Positions 1 through 8,818 of a DNA stretch of 43,711 nucleotides are shown here, piece after piece. Origin of the DNA: Gammaproteobacteria bacterium. Its GTDB lineage: Bacteria > Pseudomonadota > Gammaproteobacteria > Chromatiales > Chromatiaceae. Numbering within the stretch: position 1 is the stretch's first letter; every line of letters begins with the position of its first letter. Both the position numbers and the translations under genes were made by a program. Below the pieces are notes generated by a model, which saw nothing but the letters and a program-made list of their open reading frames with translations, made no database searches and was not told the origin of the DNA. The DNA is taken from positions 1 to 43,711 of the forward strand of contig JAABTK010000034.1 of assembly GCA_011389885.1 (NCBI GenBank), written 5' to 3'.

Positions 1-563
1 TCCTCCGCGTAGCGTTCCGCCAGGATGTAACCCGACACCGGCTCCATCCCAACCAAACAGATCGCCGGGTGAAAGGTCTCGTCTACGCCGATCGCCACCG
101 TCCGCTCCGCCATTCCCTGACTCAACCGCTGTTGCTGTTGCGCCGCATAACGCGCCGTTTCCTCCTCCAGCGCGACATTCAATGCCTGGTGGATTCCATA
201 GGACGAGGCGACGAAGCGCTCCAGCCCGCTCAAGGTCAGGAACTCGCACACCCGCCGCACCCCGCCGCCAGCGACCAGCGTGATCATGAAGTGCGCCGCA
301 ATCACCAGCCGCTGCAACCACTCCACGCCCTCTGGCGAATTGAAAAAGACGTCCGCCGCGGACTCTGCCGGCGTTTTGGCCGCCAACCACCCCTGCAGCG
401 TGGTCCGGGGCGCGTTCAGCTTTTTGGCTGCGTCGCGCACCGAGTGTCCGGTGTCGATCAAGGCTTGGGCGCGCACCAACACCCTCGCCTGTTCCAAGCG
501 CTTGCATCCCAGTTCACCCGACACCCCTGGCGAACGCGCGGCGGATTCGGTACATTGGTCCAC
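1..563 (-). CDS. Transposase-like protein, 5' part (gene runs off the left edge)
   Basis: Reading the minus strand from 563 gives 187 uninterrupted codons that leave the window at position 1. No ATG is available: an in-frame TGA lies seven codons upstream. The first usable codon is GTG at 563, preceded by AGAGGG at good spacing. Residues about 24-62 look like a helix-turn-helix (DTGHSVRDAAKKLNAPRTTL), as in DNA-binding heads of transposases. Residues 157-187 (AIGVDETFHPAICLVGMEPV, then SGYILAERYAE) resemble the first acidic block (VDE) of DDE-type transposases, most like the DUF6399-type family as I remember it. The remaining catalytic residues lie outside the window. The family name is an inference; a phage or integrase-like protein is less likely. 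It marks a mobile or formerly mobile element at the left edge. Confidence 0.65.
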   Translation of the reverse strand, partial: MDQCTESAARSPGVSGELGCKRLEQARVLVRAQALIDTGHSVRDAAKKLNAPRTTLQGWLAAKTPAESAADVFFNSPEGVEWLQRLVIAAHFMITLVAGGGVRRVCEFLTLSGLERFVASSYGIHQALNVALEEETARYAAQQQQRLSQGMAERTVAIGVDETFHPAICLVGMEPVSGYILAERYAE

Positions 564-911
564 GGCAGGCCCTCTTGCTTTTCATGTCTTGGTTTAGCTT
601 CCGCCTCCAAGGATATGAAAAACTGAGGGGTCTGCCTACCCTGTTTAGCGCTAGCGAGCGTCGCTCGGGGGACCAGCCGGGGTGAGCTTGCTTTACCCTT
701 CAATTTCTTGGGTTTTGGCCGGAACGATGATCAAGGCCAGTTAAATCTGCGTCGGGCACTCTATCCCCTGAGCTGCTACTATACCGCGGCGACCTTTGTT
801 TTCCGCGTCATGGGGGCGCGGGCATGATCGCCGATGTAGTGGCGCGCATACCCTTTCGACTGAATCGAAGCGGCGCGCAAATTCATGAACAGAAATAGAT
901 AATCGACCGCA
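564..911. other. Intergenic gap without recognised gene
   Basis: These 348 bases separate the divergent transposase-like gene and the cNMP/CPBP gene. No open frame with plausible protein content is visible on either strand. A short GAGCGTCGCTC inverted repeat occurs near 656-667. The end of the mobile element may lie here, but I could not identify an inverted terminal repeat because its partner is outside the window. Confidence 0.4.
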
Positions 912-2045
912 ATGAATGCTAACTTACCGACAGCCTCTGCAGGAGCAGAGAATCAAAACAGTAGAAATCCATTCTCCATCCTCAATGACCTCGAGCCGGA
1001 AACTGAGGCCGCCCTACACCGTGTTGCCCGCCGAGTCGAACTGAAGCCCGGTGAATTGCTGCTGAGTGAGGGTGAGTTGTCCAATGAGTTCTATGTCGTC
1101 AAGGAAGGCGCCGTCGAATTATTTCGGGCCGGCAGAGAGGGAGGGCAAGACCGCCATATTACCGATGTGACAACCGGTGGATTGCTCGGTGAGCTCGCCT
1201 TGGTGGATGGCGGCTCCCGCTCTCTATCGGCGCGCGCCAAGGGCGACTGTAAGCTGTTGATGGTGTCGCCGGACGATATATTGGCGCTGCCCGAGGGCAA
1301 GCGCCTGATCACCGACCTCAAAGCGAGCCTCGGTATCTCCATCGTGCAGCGCATGCGCGGCGCCACCGATAACTATGTTGAGGTATTGGAGCGAGAGCTG
1401 GAGGCGGTTCGCACCCAACAGCACTTCGGCCACTTCTTCGTCTATGTGTTGACGATCATGGCCATCGGCGCCTTGGTCAATTATGTCATTTCGCGCCACT
1501 TGATAACGGTGGATGTATACAGCCAACAGTTCGCATGGATGTATGCTGCAATCCTGCTGATACCAGCACTGGTTGTGATTTGGGGCATGGAGGTGCCGCT
1601 GTCGGATATGGGGTTGACCCGGATTGAACTTGGTCGTTCTTTAAAGGAGGGGGTCCTTGCCTCGCTCGCTGTGATTTTGCTTACTGTGTTGGTGGCGGGC
1701 GCCCTCTACCTACTCGATAAGCTGCCCAAAATGCCGCTACAGTTCGAACTCTATCCCACCATCGGCTACGCCATTCACAGCTTCTTGCAAGAGCTTATTG
1801 GCCGTGGTCTGATGCAGAATTCCTTTCAGCGCTTCTTTAACGACCGGAAGGGGATTAAATCGGTGTTGCTGGCCTCAATACTGTTTGGGATTTTTCATCT
1901 CCACTTCGGGCTCATGGCAGTCCTGTTGACGATGATCAGCGGCTTTATCTTCGGTGCATTTTTCCTTCGTACCGGTAACGTGGCGGGCGTCAGTTTGCTG
2001 CACTTTACCGCTGGCGCCTGTGCCTTTGGCTCTGGTCTGCTCTAG
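912..2045 (+). CDS. Cyclic-nucleotide-binding domain fused to CPBP-family membrane protease
   Basis: A 377-residue fusion. Residues about 20-150 form a cNMP-binding beta-barrel of the CRP/CAP type; the phosphate-binding cassette is visible as G93-E-L-A followed by R103-S. A short helical linker (150-170) leads into a membrane part with likely segments near 172-195, 208-226, 246-268 and 315-352. The last ~90 residues match the CPBP (CAAX-protease/bacteriocin-processing, Abi) family: motif 1 QELIGR (293-298), motif 2 FGIFH (325-329) and motif 3 histidine H364. Motif 1 normally begins with two glutamates; here the first is Gln, so protease activity is uncertain. It probably sits in the inner membrane with the sensor domain in the cytoplasm, suggesting ligand-gated intramembrane proteolysis (inference). 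The ATG at 912 lacks a clear Shine-Dalgarno. It stands alone, divergent from the transposase-like gene and convergent with the SPFH pair. Confidence 0.8.
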   Translation: MNANLPTASAGAENQNSRNPFSILNDLEPETEAALHRVARRVELKPGELLLSEGELSNEFYVVKEGAVELFRAGREGGQDRHITDVTTGGLLGELALVDGGSRSLSARAKGDCKLLMVSPDDILALPEGKRLITDLKASLGISIVQRMRGATDNYVEVLERELEAVRTQQHFGHFFVYVLTIMAIGALVNYVISRHLITVDVYSQQFAWMYAAILLIPALVVIWGMEVPLSDMGLTRIELGRSLKEGVLASLAVILLTVLVAGALYLLDKLPKMPLQFELYPTIGYAIHSFLQELIGRGLMQNSFQRFFNDRKGIKSVLLASILFGIFHLHFGLMAVLLTMISGFIFGAFFLRTGNVAGVSLLHFTAGACAFGSGLL

Positions 2046-2513
2046 CGCACGGATCATCCCGCGGCTGAATCGGCAGGCATCAACGACCGCCTGCTGTGAA
2101 AGAACCAGCGGAAGGCTGGAATCCCCGCATCGATGGGAGCATTGCCCGTTTGTCCCGAACCTCGCGTCCGTGCATAATTTGATGTAAATATCGGATAGAC
2201 GGGTGAGTCGATCGCCGAGCCTGCGCAGCGTAGGCGGCCCGGATTAATTGAAGGCCGGGGCGAGCCGATCAGGCCAGGTCTTGAGCAGTTCATGGGCTTG
2301 GGCGCGAACGCGGCTCATCGGGCCACTCGCAGACGACTGGATGAGTGCGGCCCACAGGCTGATTCGACTCGCAAGCGCCAGGCGGGTGCTGGTGCATCCC
2401 GATCACACGGCGATGTTTCCCTTTGCGCCCGAGCCGATCCTCAAACAGGAGGAGGCGAAGACGAACGACCGCGCGCGCAACGCCGCCAATCGGCCGTTCG
2501 CCTCCCAGGGGCG
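2046..2513. other. Gap between convergent genes
   Basis: These 468 bases lie between the end of the CPBP gene and the end of the SPFH operon. Several short frames cross it, but none has a protein-like composition, a ribosome site or a family resemblance. No T-tract terminator was found. I see nothing else in it. Confidence 0.4.
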
Positions 2514-3389
2514 CTACTGGCCGCCCAAAGACACGATGACCGAAGAGCCCTCGGGCACCACATCCACCTCGGCGCCGGACTTCAACAGCCGCTCCACCTC
2601 CATCACCTCCATCACCGTCTCCAACACCTCGGGGTCCGTCTTGGCGATGTCGTTCAGCGCCTTGCCCACCACCTCGGGGCGGGTGGCGGCGGCCTCGGCC
2701 ATCTTTTGCGACACCTTATAGGCGGTTTCGCTCTGAATCAGGCCCACCCGATTCTCGCCGTCCTGCTTCATCGCGCTGGTGACCTGCACCAGGCGCTTGA
2801 CCACTTTTTCCGTGATGTTATCCACCATTTGGCGGTCGGTGAAGGCCACCTTGCGGATATACACCGAGCCCAGTCGGTAGCCCCATTTCTCGGAAAGGGG
2901 CGACACCGTGGCCCGCACCGTGCGGCTCAGGCTGTGGCGATCCTCCAGCATCTTGTCCATCTCCAGATTCGACAGCACAGAAATCGTGGCGTTGGCCACG
3001 TTGGCCTGCAATGAGCCCTCTGGATTGGCGTTGTTGAACAAATAGGCCTCCGGGTCGTTGACCTGCATTTCATACCAAATGCCCACCCCCATCGGGGTGC
3101 CCTCGCCCGAGTTCACCATTTGGTTGCGCAGGTAGTGCTGGCGCAGCTCGGTGCTGACCTTGTAGCGCTTGCCGAAGAACGGCACCAACAGCGCGCGCGG
3201 CCCGAAATGCTTAATGGGCAGGTGCAAGCCCGGCTCGTCGAGGGTGCCGAGCACCTTGCCGAAGAGCGTAAAGACCTGAGCCTCGCACTCCTGCACCGTG
3301 GCATAGAGCCCGAAGATATTGGCGACATTCAGCAATAGCGGCAACAAGGCGAGGCCGATAACGAAAGCGATTAAAGCGTCCACAGGCAT
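2514..3389 (-). CDS. SPFH/Band 7 (stomatin-prohibitin-like) membrane protein, second of a pair
   Basis: A 291-residue protein with one N-terminal hydrophobic segment (about 4-25) followed by an SPFH/Band 7 domain (about 30-215) and a helical region ending near 270. Proteins of this superfamily oligomerise at membranes and scaffold or regulate other proteins, for example HflK/C with FtsH. Visible family features include the conserved EVVKRLV-type helix around VDNITEKVVKRLVQVTSAMK and the Ala/Glu-rich C-terminal helix. ATG 3389 is preceded by AAGGGG at good spacing. It follows the other SPFH gene by 12 bases, so the two are surely co-transcribed and may form a hetero-oligomer like HflK/HflC (inference). 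Sequence is not close enough to call it HflC, and the usual hflX/hfq neighbours are absent. Confidence 0.8.
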   Translation of the reverse strand: MPVDALIAFVIGLALLPLLLNVANIFGLYATVQECEAQVFTLFGKVLGTLDEPGLHLPIKHFGPRALLVPFFGKRYKVSTELRQHYLRNQMVNSGEGTPMGVGIWYEMQVNDPEAYLFNNANPEGSLQANVANATISVLSNLEMDKMLEDRHSLSRTVRATVSPLSEKWGYRLGSVYIRKVAFTDRQMVDNITEKVVKRLVQVTSAMKQDGENRVGLIQSETAYKVSQKMAEAAATRPEVVGKALNDIAKTDPEVLETVMEVMEVERLLKSGAEVDVVPEGSSVIVSLGGQ

Positions 3390-3401
3390 GATTTTGTCCC
3401 C

Positions 3402-4382
3402 TTAAACCGTTTTTTGCACCACGCGGGCGGCGCGTTCCAGCATCGGCACCCGCATATTGCGCACATAGGCCTTCAGCGCTGAAGAGCCCCCCTCATTCTT
3501 GATATCACCCAAGGTCGAGGCCAGCTCGCGCAGCGGCGCCACCTCGGCCTGGGCGTTGTTAGAGGCGATTTCCACCGCCCGCGCGCTCATGGTGATCTGC
3601 TGCTCCGCATCTGCGCGCGCGGTGCTAATGTCCGCCGCCACCTGATTGCGGGTGCTGTTGATGGCCGAAAGCGCCCGGTCCACCTCGCTCGGCGGGTCGA
3701 TTTGAGTGATGAGCGCCGCGTCCAGCTCAATGCCGTAGCGCCCGGCGGTGTTGCTGCATTGCTTCTCCATAAACTGATTCAGCAGCGGCAGATTCTTGCG
3801 CAGGTCGTTAATCGACACCCCTTCCGAAAGCTCGACCGCACTGCCGCCCTCCTCGCCCTTGATTTCGCCCTCGCCCAGCAGGCTCTGGCCCTTGGGGTCC
3901 ACGAAGGTGGCGATGCGCTCGCGCATCACCGCGATGAAATAGCCCATAATGTGCTCCAATGGGCTGTCCACGCCGAACAGATAGGCATACAGATTGCTTT
4001 CGCTCACCCGAAACCGCAGTTGGCCGTTGACCCCGGTGGTTAGATTGTCCTTGGTCACCGCCTCGATGGTGGGTTGGTTCTTGGTCGGGTCCCAGGTGAT
4101 GTTAATGGCCTGCGTGGCCACGCTGACCTTATGCACCTCCTGCCAAGGCCATTTGAAATAGGGGCCGCCCGGACCCACCGTCTCCACCTGCGGGTAACGG
4201 TAGCGCTCGTGCTCATCCTCGGACAGCTCCGGATCCTCCACCAACGAATCCCCCAGGCGCGTGGCCCGGCCGAAACTGGTGATCACCGCCCGCTCGTTGG
4301 GCTTTACCGTATAAAACCCTTTGATCATCACTCGAAACACGGCATACGCCAGTATTCCGAGGAAAAATGCAAAGCCGGTCAT
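3402..4382 (-). CDS. SPFH/Band 7 domain membrane protein, first of a pair
   Basis: A 326-residue protein beginning MTGFAFFLGILAYAVF, an N-terminal membrane anchor, followed by an SPFH domain (about 20-230) with the typical opening (VKPNERAVITSFGRA) and a long Ala/Glu-rich helix (about 235-300). I chose ATG 4382 because GAGGAG lies nine bases upstream; a longer reading from 4454 would add 24 residues without a ribosome site. It resembles HflK-type proteins in layout (short N-terminus, one membrane helix, SPFH, coiled coil). It is the promoter-proximal gene of the pair with the SPFH gene downstream. The role is probably assembly of a membrane microdomain or protease-regulating ring; the partner is not identifiable from this window. 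Confidence 0.8.
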   Translation of the reverse strand: MTGFAFFLGILAYAVFRVMIKGFYTVKPNERAVITSFGRATRLGDSLVEDPELSEDEHERYRYPQVETVGPGGPYFKWPWQEVHKVSVATQAINITWDPTKNQPTIEAVTKDNLTTGVNGQLRFRVSESNLYAYLFGVDSPLEHIMGYFIAVMRERIATFVDPKGQSLLGEGEIKGEEGGSAVELSEGVSINDLRKNLPLLNQFMEKQCSNTAGRYGIELDAALITQIDPPSEVDRALSAINSTRNQVAADISTARADAEQQITMSARAVEIASNNAQAEVAPLRELASTLGDIKNEGGSSALKAYVRNMRVPMLERAARVVQKTV

Positions 4383-5022
4383 GATTGGACGCTCCTCTTT
4401 GACTGAATACATGCGGCGAGGCCTAACAACGCCCCCCTGCTCCGTAATTAACACACCCCACGCTAAAGCGCAAACCCTTTACGGTTTTCGACCCCTTGCG
4501 CACCCCTGAGTCTACGCGCCGCCCGGCGCCCGAAACAACGGCGCTTGCGAACGCAGAGGACACAGAGGACCGCGGAGGACGCAGGGGGTTTTTGGTTAAA
4601 CCGGGTCGGCGTGCTCCCCCATCCTGTGGGCTGGCGCGCCCGATCAGCGCGGCGTTCATCCTTGCCGGAGTTTGACCAACTGGCAACCCAGGCGCTTTCG
4701 GAACGCAGCGCACGCAGAGAACCGCAGAGGGCGCAGAGAGGCGTTTCGATTGCAAGGATAAGCGCCGCCCCCCGACATCCTTCGCTTCAGCGGCGCATAC
4801 ACTTCGCTCGCCCGCCTCCTGTATGGCTGCGGGCTCGGAGCGTACACGCCTTGGCCCGGGCGCGTAACCGGAAACCCGCCAGGCGGCTAGGCGGCGCTTT
4901 GGCGCCGGGCAGGCGCAAGCCAGCAAAAAACCGCCTCCGCGCGCTCTGCGGTCCTCGGTACCCTCTGCGTTCCAAAATGGCGTATTTGCGAGCAGACGTA
5001 CTCGTGCCAACCCAGCCGCTTT
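4383..5022. repeat. Gap filled with degenerate CGCAGAGG repeat copies, partly inverted
   Basis: This 640-base gap between the SPFH operon and the AEC permease gene holds three copies of a degenerate repeat built on roughly 10-base CGCAGAGG units. Two copies read forward (about 4548-4590 and 4697-4746, the latter preceded by AACCCAGGCGCTTTCGG). One reads reverse (about 4929-4977, CCGCCTCCGCG...CCCTCTGCGTTCC). The inverted outer arrangement resembles a small non-autonomous mobile element. Related sequence occurs at 21538-21582, 41343-41540 and 43146-43178. Open frames crossing the block are repeat-driven and have no protein character. Confidence 0.6.
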
Positions 5023-5949
5023 TCAGGCCGCCGCCGGCAGCAACACGCTGAACCAAAACGGCAAGGTCACCAGGCTCAGCAGGGTGGTCACGGTGACCAC
5101 CGCGGCGTAGAGGGCGGAGTCGAGCTGGTAGCGGTCGCAGATCACCACGCCGAGGACCATGGTGGGCATGGCGGCTTCGAGGATGATGGCGGCGCGGACT
5201 TCGGGGGTGAGCTCGGAAAAGCCGGTGAGGCCGAGGGCGAACAGCGGCAGGATGGCCAGTTGCAGCCCGATGGCGGGGATGGCGATGCGCAGGCGTTTCG
5301 GGTGGAGGGTGTCCCAGCGCAGGCCCATGCCGAGGGCGATGAGCATCAGCGGACCCACGGCGGGGGCGAGTTTTTCGAGCACGCCCTCCACCCAGGGGTT
5401 CATCGGCACGCCGCCGAGGTTGAGCCCCACCGCGATCACCGCGGCCCACAGGGGCGGCACCTTGAGCAGGGACTTCATCGGGTTTTCCGGGCGTTCGTCT
5501 TCGCCGTGGGCGCGGGCGATGAGGATGCCCAGGGTCAGCAGCAGCGGGGTGCAGGCGAACAGGTCGTACTGAATGGCCACGCTGCGCGACCATTCACCCA
5601 GGGTCTCTTCCAGCACCGGCAGGCCCAGGTAGGTGACGTTGGGCCAGCCGGCGGCGAGGATCAGGGTGCCGGTGGTGCGCCGCGAGGTCCCGAGCAGGTG
5701 ATAGCTCAGCTTGGCCCCGGCCGCGCCGAGGAGCACCCCGGCGGCGGCCACGCCGGCGATCCAGGCGGTCTCCAGCCCCAGCGGGGTGCGCCACAGCACC
5801 AGCAACACCAGGGCCGGCAGCAGCAGGACGAACACCAGGCCGGTGATGGCCTTGCGGGTGTGATCGGCGTCCAGCCCCATGGGCGTGGTGGCGCGCCACA
5901 GCACGCCGCACAGCAGCAGGGCGGCCATTTGAGCGAGGACGGCGAACAT
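5023..5949 (-). CDS. AEC-family permease (auxin efflux carrier type)
   Basis: A 308-residue, strongly hydrophobic protein with about ten predicted membrane segments, the layout of the AEC (auxin efflux carrier / malonate-malate permease MdcF-like) family. Visible family features are the N-terminal half ending in LILAAGWPNVTYLGLPVLEE (the conserved N-x-x-x-GxP region) and the C-terminal half with EAAMPTMVLGVVICDRYQLD (A-MP-x3 motif and the alternating acidic residue). Members export or import small organic anions across the inner membrane; the substrate cannot be told here. ATG 5949 lies 10 bases after the trkH stop, so it is the last gene of the long minus-strand operon. That position says nothing certain about substrate, and the link with K+ uptake is probably only transcriptional. 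Confidence 0.8.
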   Translation of the reverse strand: MFAVLAQMAALLLCGVLWRATTPMGLDADHTRKAITGLVFVLLLPALVLLVLWRTPLGLETAWIAGVAAAGVLLGAAGAKLSYHLLGTSRRTTGTLILAAGWPNVTYLGLPVLEETLGEWSRSVAIQYDLFACTPLLLTLGILIARAHGEDERPENPMKSLLKVPPLWAAVIAVGLNLGGVPMNPWVEGVLEKLAPAVGPLMLIALGMGLRWDTLHPKRLRIAIPAIGLQLAILPLFALGLTGFSELTPEVRAAIILEAAMPTMVLGVVICDRYQLDSALYAAVVTVTTLLSLVTLPFWFSVLLPAAA

Positions 5950-5959
5950 GGCGGCGGTC

Positions 5960-7417
5960 TCAGCGCTTCCAATAGGCCGGGCTCAGCAGCACCAGCAGGG
6001 TGAAGATTTCGAGCCGGCCGAGCAGCATCGCGAAGCACAGGATCCACTTGGCGATGTCGTTGAGGTCGCGGTAGTTGGTGCTGACCTCGCCGAGGCCGGG
6101 GCCGAGGTTGTTAATCGAGGCGGCCACGGCGGAGAAGGCGGTCATCAGCTCCACCCCGGTGAAGGCGATGGCGAGGTACATCACCGCGAAGCTGGCCACA
6201 TAGAGGGCGAAGAAGCCCCAAACCGCCTCTACAACCCGCGGCTGAATCACCTTTTCGCCCACCCGAATCGGGATTTGGGCGCTGGGGTGGATCAGGCGCA
6301 CGATTTCGCGCAGGCCCTGTTTGATTAAGAGCACGAAGCGGATCACCTTAATGCCGCCGCCGGTGGAGCCGGCGCAGCCGCCGATAAAGCTGGCGAACAG
6401 CAGCAGAATGGCGGCAAAGCCGGGCCAGAGGGAGAAGTCGTCGGTGGTGAAGCCGGTGGTGGTGGCCACCGAAACGGTTTGAAACAGCGCCAAGCGGAAG
6501 GCCTCAAAGCCGTCGAGCCGGCCCCATTCGGGGTGGGTGTTCAGGCTGTAGGTGACGGCGGTAACGACGAACAGCATAATGCCGAGGTAATAACGAAACT
6601 CTGTGTCCAGGAGATAGGCGCGCAGGTCGCGCCGCCGCCAGGCCACGAAATGCAGCGCGAAATTGACCCCCGAGAGGAGCATGAACACCACCGCCACCAG
6701 CTCGATTAGGGCCGAGTCGAACCAGGCCATGGAGGCGTCATGGGTGGAGAAGCCGCCGATGGCGACGGTGGAAAAGGCGTGGCCGATGGCGTCGAACGGC
6801 TCCATGCCGGCGGCCCAGTACGCGAGGCCGCAGGCTACGGTGAGCCAAAAATAGATGTACCACAGGGCCTTGGCGGTTTCGGTAATGCGCGGGGTGAGCT
6901 TGGTGTCCTTCATCGGCCCCGGGGTTTCGGCGCGGTAGAGCTGCATGCCGCCGACCCCGAGCATGGGCAGCACCGCCACCGCCAGCACGATGATGCCCAT
7001 GCCGCCGAGCCATTGCAGTTGCTGGCGGTAGAACAGGATGGAGCGGGGGGCGTCGTCCAGGCCCGTAATCACCGTGGCGCCCGTGGTGGTGAGGCCGGAG
7101 ATGGACTCGAACACCGAGTCGGTGACGCCCATCGGCGGGTTGTCGGCCAGCATGAAGGGCAGGGCCCCGGTGAGGCCGAGCACGCTCCAGAACAGCATTA
7201 CGATCATGAAGCCGTCGCGCAGGCGCAGCTCGCGTCGTTCGTTGCGCACCGGCAGCCAGAGCGCCGCCCCGAACAGCAGAATCAACGCAAAGGCCGAGCC
7301 AAAGGCGTGATGCGCTTGGTCGGCATAGAATAAAGACACCCCGGCGGGCGGCAGCATGGTGATGCTGAAGACCATCAGCAGCAGCCCGAGGATGCGTTGG
7401 ACGGTGTGATAGTTCAT
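5960..7417 (-). CDS. trkH: Trk potassium uptake membrane subunit TrkH
   Basis: TrkH (485 residues) forms the K+-conducting pore of the Trk system in the inner membrane and works with cytoplasmic TrkA. The four pore-loop/filter regions are visible: [33 protein letters not shown] and [11 protein letters not shown], each carrying the expected glycine of the selectivity filter. The length matches the E. coli family (about 483). It starts with ATG 7417, 10 bases after trkA ends, giving a trkA-trkH unit, and is followed by the AEC permease gene. Nothing is missing or broken. Confidence 0.95.
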   Translation of the reverse strand: MNYHTVQRILGLLLMVFSITMLPPAGVSLFYADQAHHAFGSAFALILLFGAALWLPVRNERRELRLRDGFMIVMLFWSVLGLTGALPFMLADNPPMGVTDSVFESISGLTTTGATVITGLDDAPRSILFYRQQLQWLGGMGIIVLAVAVLPMLGVGGMQLYRAETPGPMKDTKLTPRITETAKALWYIYFWLTVACGLAYWAAGMEPFDAIGHAFSTVAIGGFSTHDASMAWFDSALIELVAVVFMLLSGVNFALHFVAWRRRDLRAYLLDTEFRYYLGIMLFVVTAVTYSLNTHPEWGRLDGFEAFRLALFQTVSVATTTGFTTDDFSLWPGFAAILLLFASFIGGCAGSTGGGIKVIRFVLLIKQGLREIVRLIHPSAQIPIRVGEKVIQPRVVEAVWGFFALYVASFAVMYLAIAFTGVELMTAFSAVAASINNLGPGLGEVSTNYRDLNDIAKWILCFAMLLGRLEIFTLLVLLSPAYWKR

Positions 7418-7427
7418 GCCGGCGGCA

Positions 7428-8801
7428 TCAGAGGAACATGAAGCCCACGGAGAAGAGCTTCTCCACTTCGGGGATCAGGCGTTTGTTCACCAGGAACAGG
7501 ATGACGTGGTCGCCGGACTCCACCACGGTGTCGTGATGGGCGATCAGCACCGCCTCGCCGCGCACGATGGCGCCGATAGTGACGCCCTTGGGCAGTTTGA
7601 TGTCGTCGATGAAGCGGCCCACCACGCGGGACGAACTGCGGTCGCCGTGGGCCACCGCCTCCATCGCCTCGGCCGCGCCGCGGCGCAGCGAATGCACCCG
7701 CACCACGTCGCCGCGGCGGATATGCGTGAGCAGGCTGCCGATGGTGGCCTGCTGGGGGGAGATGGCGATGTCGATGGAGCCGCTCTCCACTAGGTCCACA
7801 TAGGCGGCGCGGTTGATCAGCGCCATCACCTTGCGCGCGCCGAGCTGCTTGGCCAGCATGGCGGACAGGATGTTGGCCTCGTCGTCGTTGGTGACGGCGC
7901 AAAAGACATCGGTGTTCTCGATATTCTCCTCCAGCAGCAGCTCCTCGTCCGCCGCATTGCCTTGCAGCACAATGGTCTTTTCCAACTGTTCGCTGATCTT
8001 TTGCGCACGCACCTTGTCGCGCTCGATCAGCTTGACCTGGTACTGGCGCTGCAACTCCAGCGCCAGGCGCTTGCCGATGTTGCCGCCGCCGGCGAACATC
8101 AACCGCCGGTTGGGGCGCTCGACATCCCGCAGCTCCGACATCACCGCACGGATGTTGTTGGCCGCGGCGACGAAAAACACCTCGTCATCGACCTCGATCA
8201 CGGTGTCGCCCTCGGGGTGGATGGCCTGGCCTTCGCGGTAGATGGCGGCCACTCGGGCGTCCACGTCGGGCTTGTGGATGAACAGGGTGCGCAGCCCGTG
8301 GCCCACCAAGGGGCCGCCCTCGCGGGCGCGCACGCCCACTAGGCGCACCCGGCCGCTGGCGAAGTCCAGCACCTGGAGGGCGCCGGGGTATTCGATCAGC
8401 CGCATGACATACTCGGTGACCAATTGCTCGGGGCTAATCAGCACGTCGATGGGCAGCGCATCTTGGGTGAACAGTTCAGGGTGCTGGGTGTAGGCCAGGG
8501 CGCGCACCCGCGCGATCTTGGTCGGGGTGTGGAACAGGGTGTAGGCCACCTGGCAGGCGACCATATTGGTCTCATCGCTGTTGGTCACCGCGAGGATCAT
8601 GTCGGCGTCCTCGGCGCCGGCCCGCACCAACACCTCGGGGTGGCCGGCCGAGCCTTGCACGGTGCGCAGATCCAGGCGGTCCGCCAGCTCCCGCAGCAGT
8701 TCCGGGTTTTGATCCACCACCGTGATGTCGTTGGCCTCGGAGACCAGGTTGTTGGCCACCGAGGTGCCCACTTGGCCCGCGCCGAGAATGATGATTTTCA
8801 T
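7428..8801 (-). CDS. trkA: Trk potassium transporter regulatory subunit TrkA
   Basis: TrkA (457 residues) is the peripheral NAD(H)/nucleotide-binding regulator that gates TrkH. It has the duplicated RCK layout: TrkA-N Rossmann fold 1 ([18 protein letters not shown] at the N-terminus), a TrkA-C domain near 140-225, then Rossmann fold 2 ([17 protein letters not shown], about 233-250) and a second TrkA-C near 370-457. Both glycine-rich loops are intact. Length fits the E. coli protein (458). ATG 8801 lies 17 bases beyond the stop of the ntrX-like regulator. Linkage to ntrYX upstream is common in this group and suggests shared transcription. Confidence 0.95.
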   Translation of the reverse strand: MKIIILGAGQVGTSVANNLVSEANDITVVDQNPELLRELADRLDLRTVQGSAGHPEVLVRAGAEDADMILAVTNSDETNMVACQVAYTLFHTPTKIARVRALAYTQHPELFTQDALPIDVLISPEQLVTEYVMRLIEYPGALQVLDFASGRVRLVGVRAREGGPLVGHGLRTLFIHKPDVDARVAAIYREGQAIHPEGDTVIEVDDEVFFVAAANNIRAVMSELRDVERPNRRLMFAGGGNIGKRLALELQRQYQVKLIERDKVRAQKISEQLEKTIVLQGNAADEELLLEENIENTDVFCAVTNDDEANILSAMLAKQLGARKVMALINRAAYVDLVESGSIDIAISPQQATIGSLLTHIRRGDVVRVHSLRRGAAEAMEAVAHGDRSSSRVVGRFIDDIKLPKGVTIGAIVRGEAVLIAHHDTVVESGDHVILFLVNKRLIPEVEKLFSVGFMFL

Positions 8802-8818
8802 AACGCTTCAGGTTCGGA

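Noticed and set aside
2248-3014. Plus-strand open frames opposite and before the SPFH gene
   Set aside because: His/Arg/Gln-rich mirror-strand composition and no family resemblance; the minus-strand SPFH gene explains the open frame.
4423-5051. Open frames on both strands in the 4.4-5.0 kb gap
   Set aside because: They read through CGCAGAGG repeats in several frames and have no domain, start signal or conservation hint.
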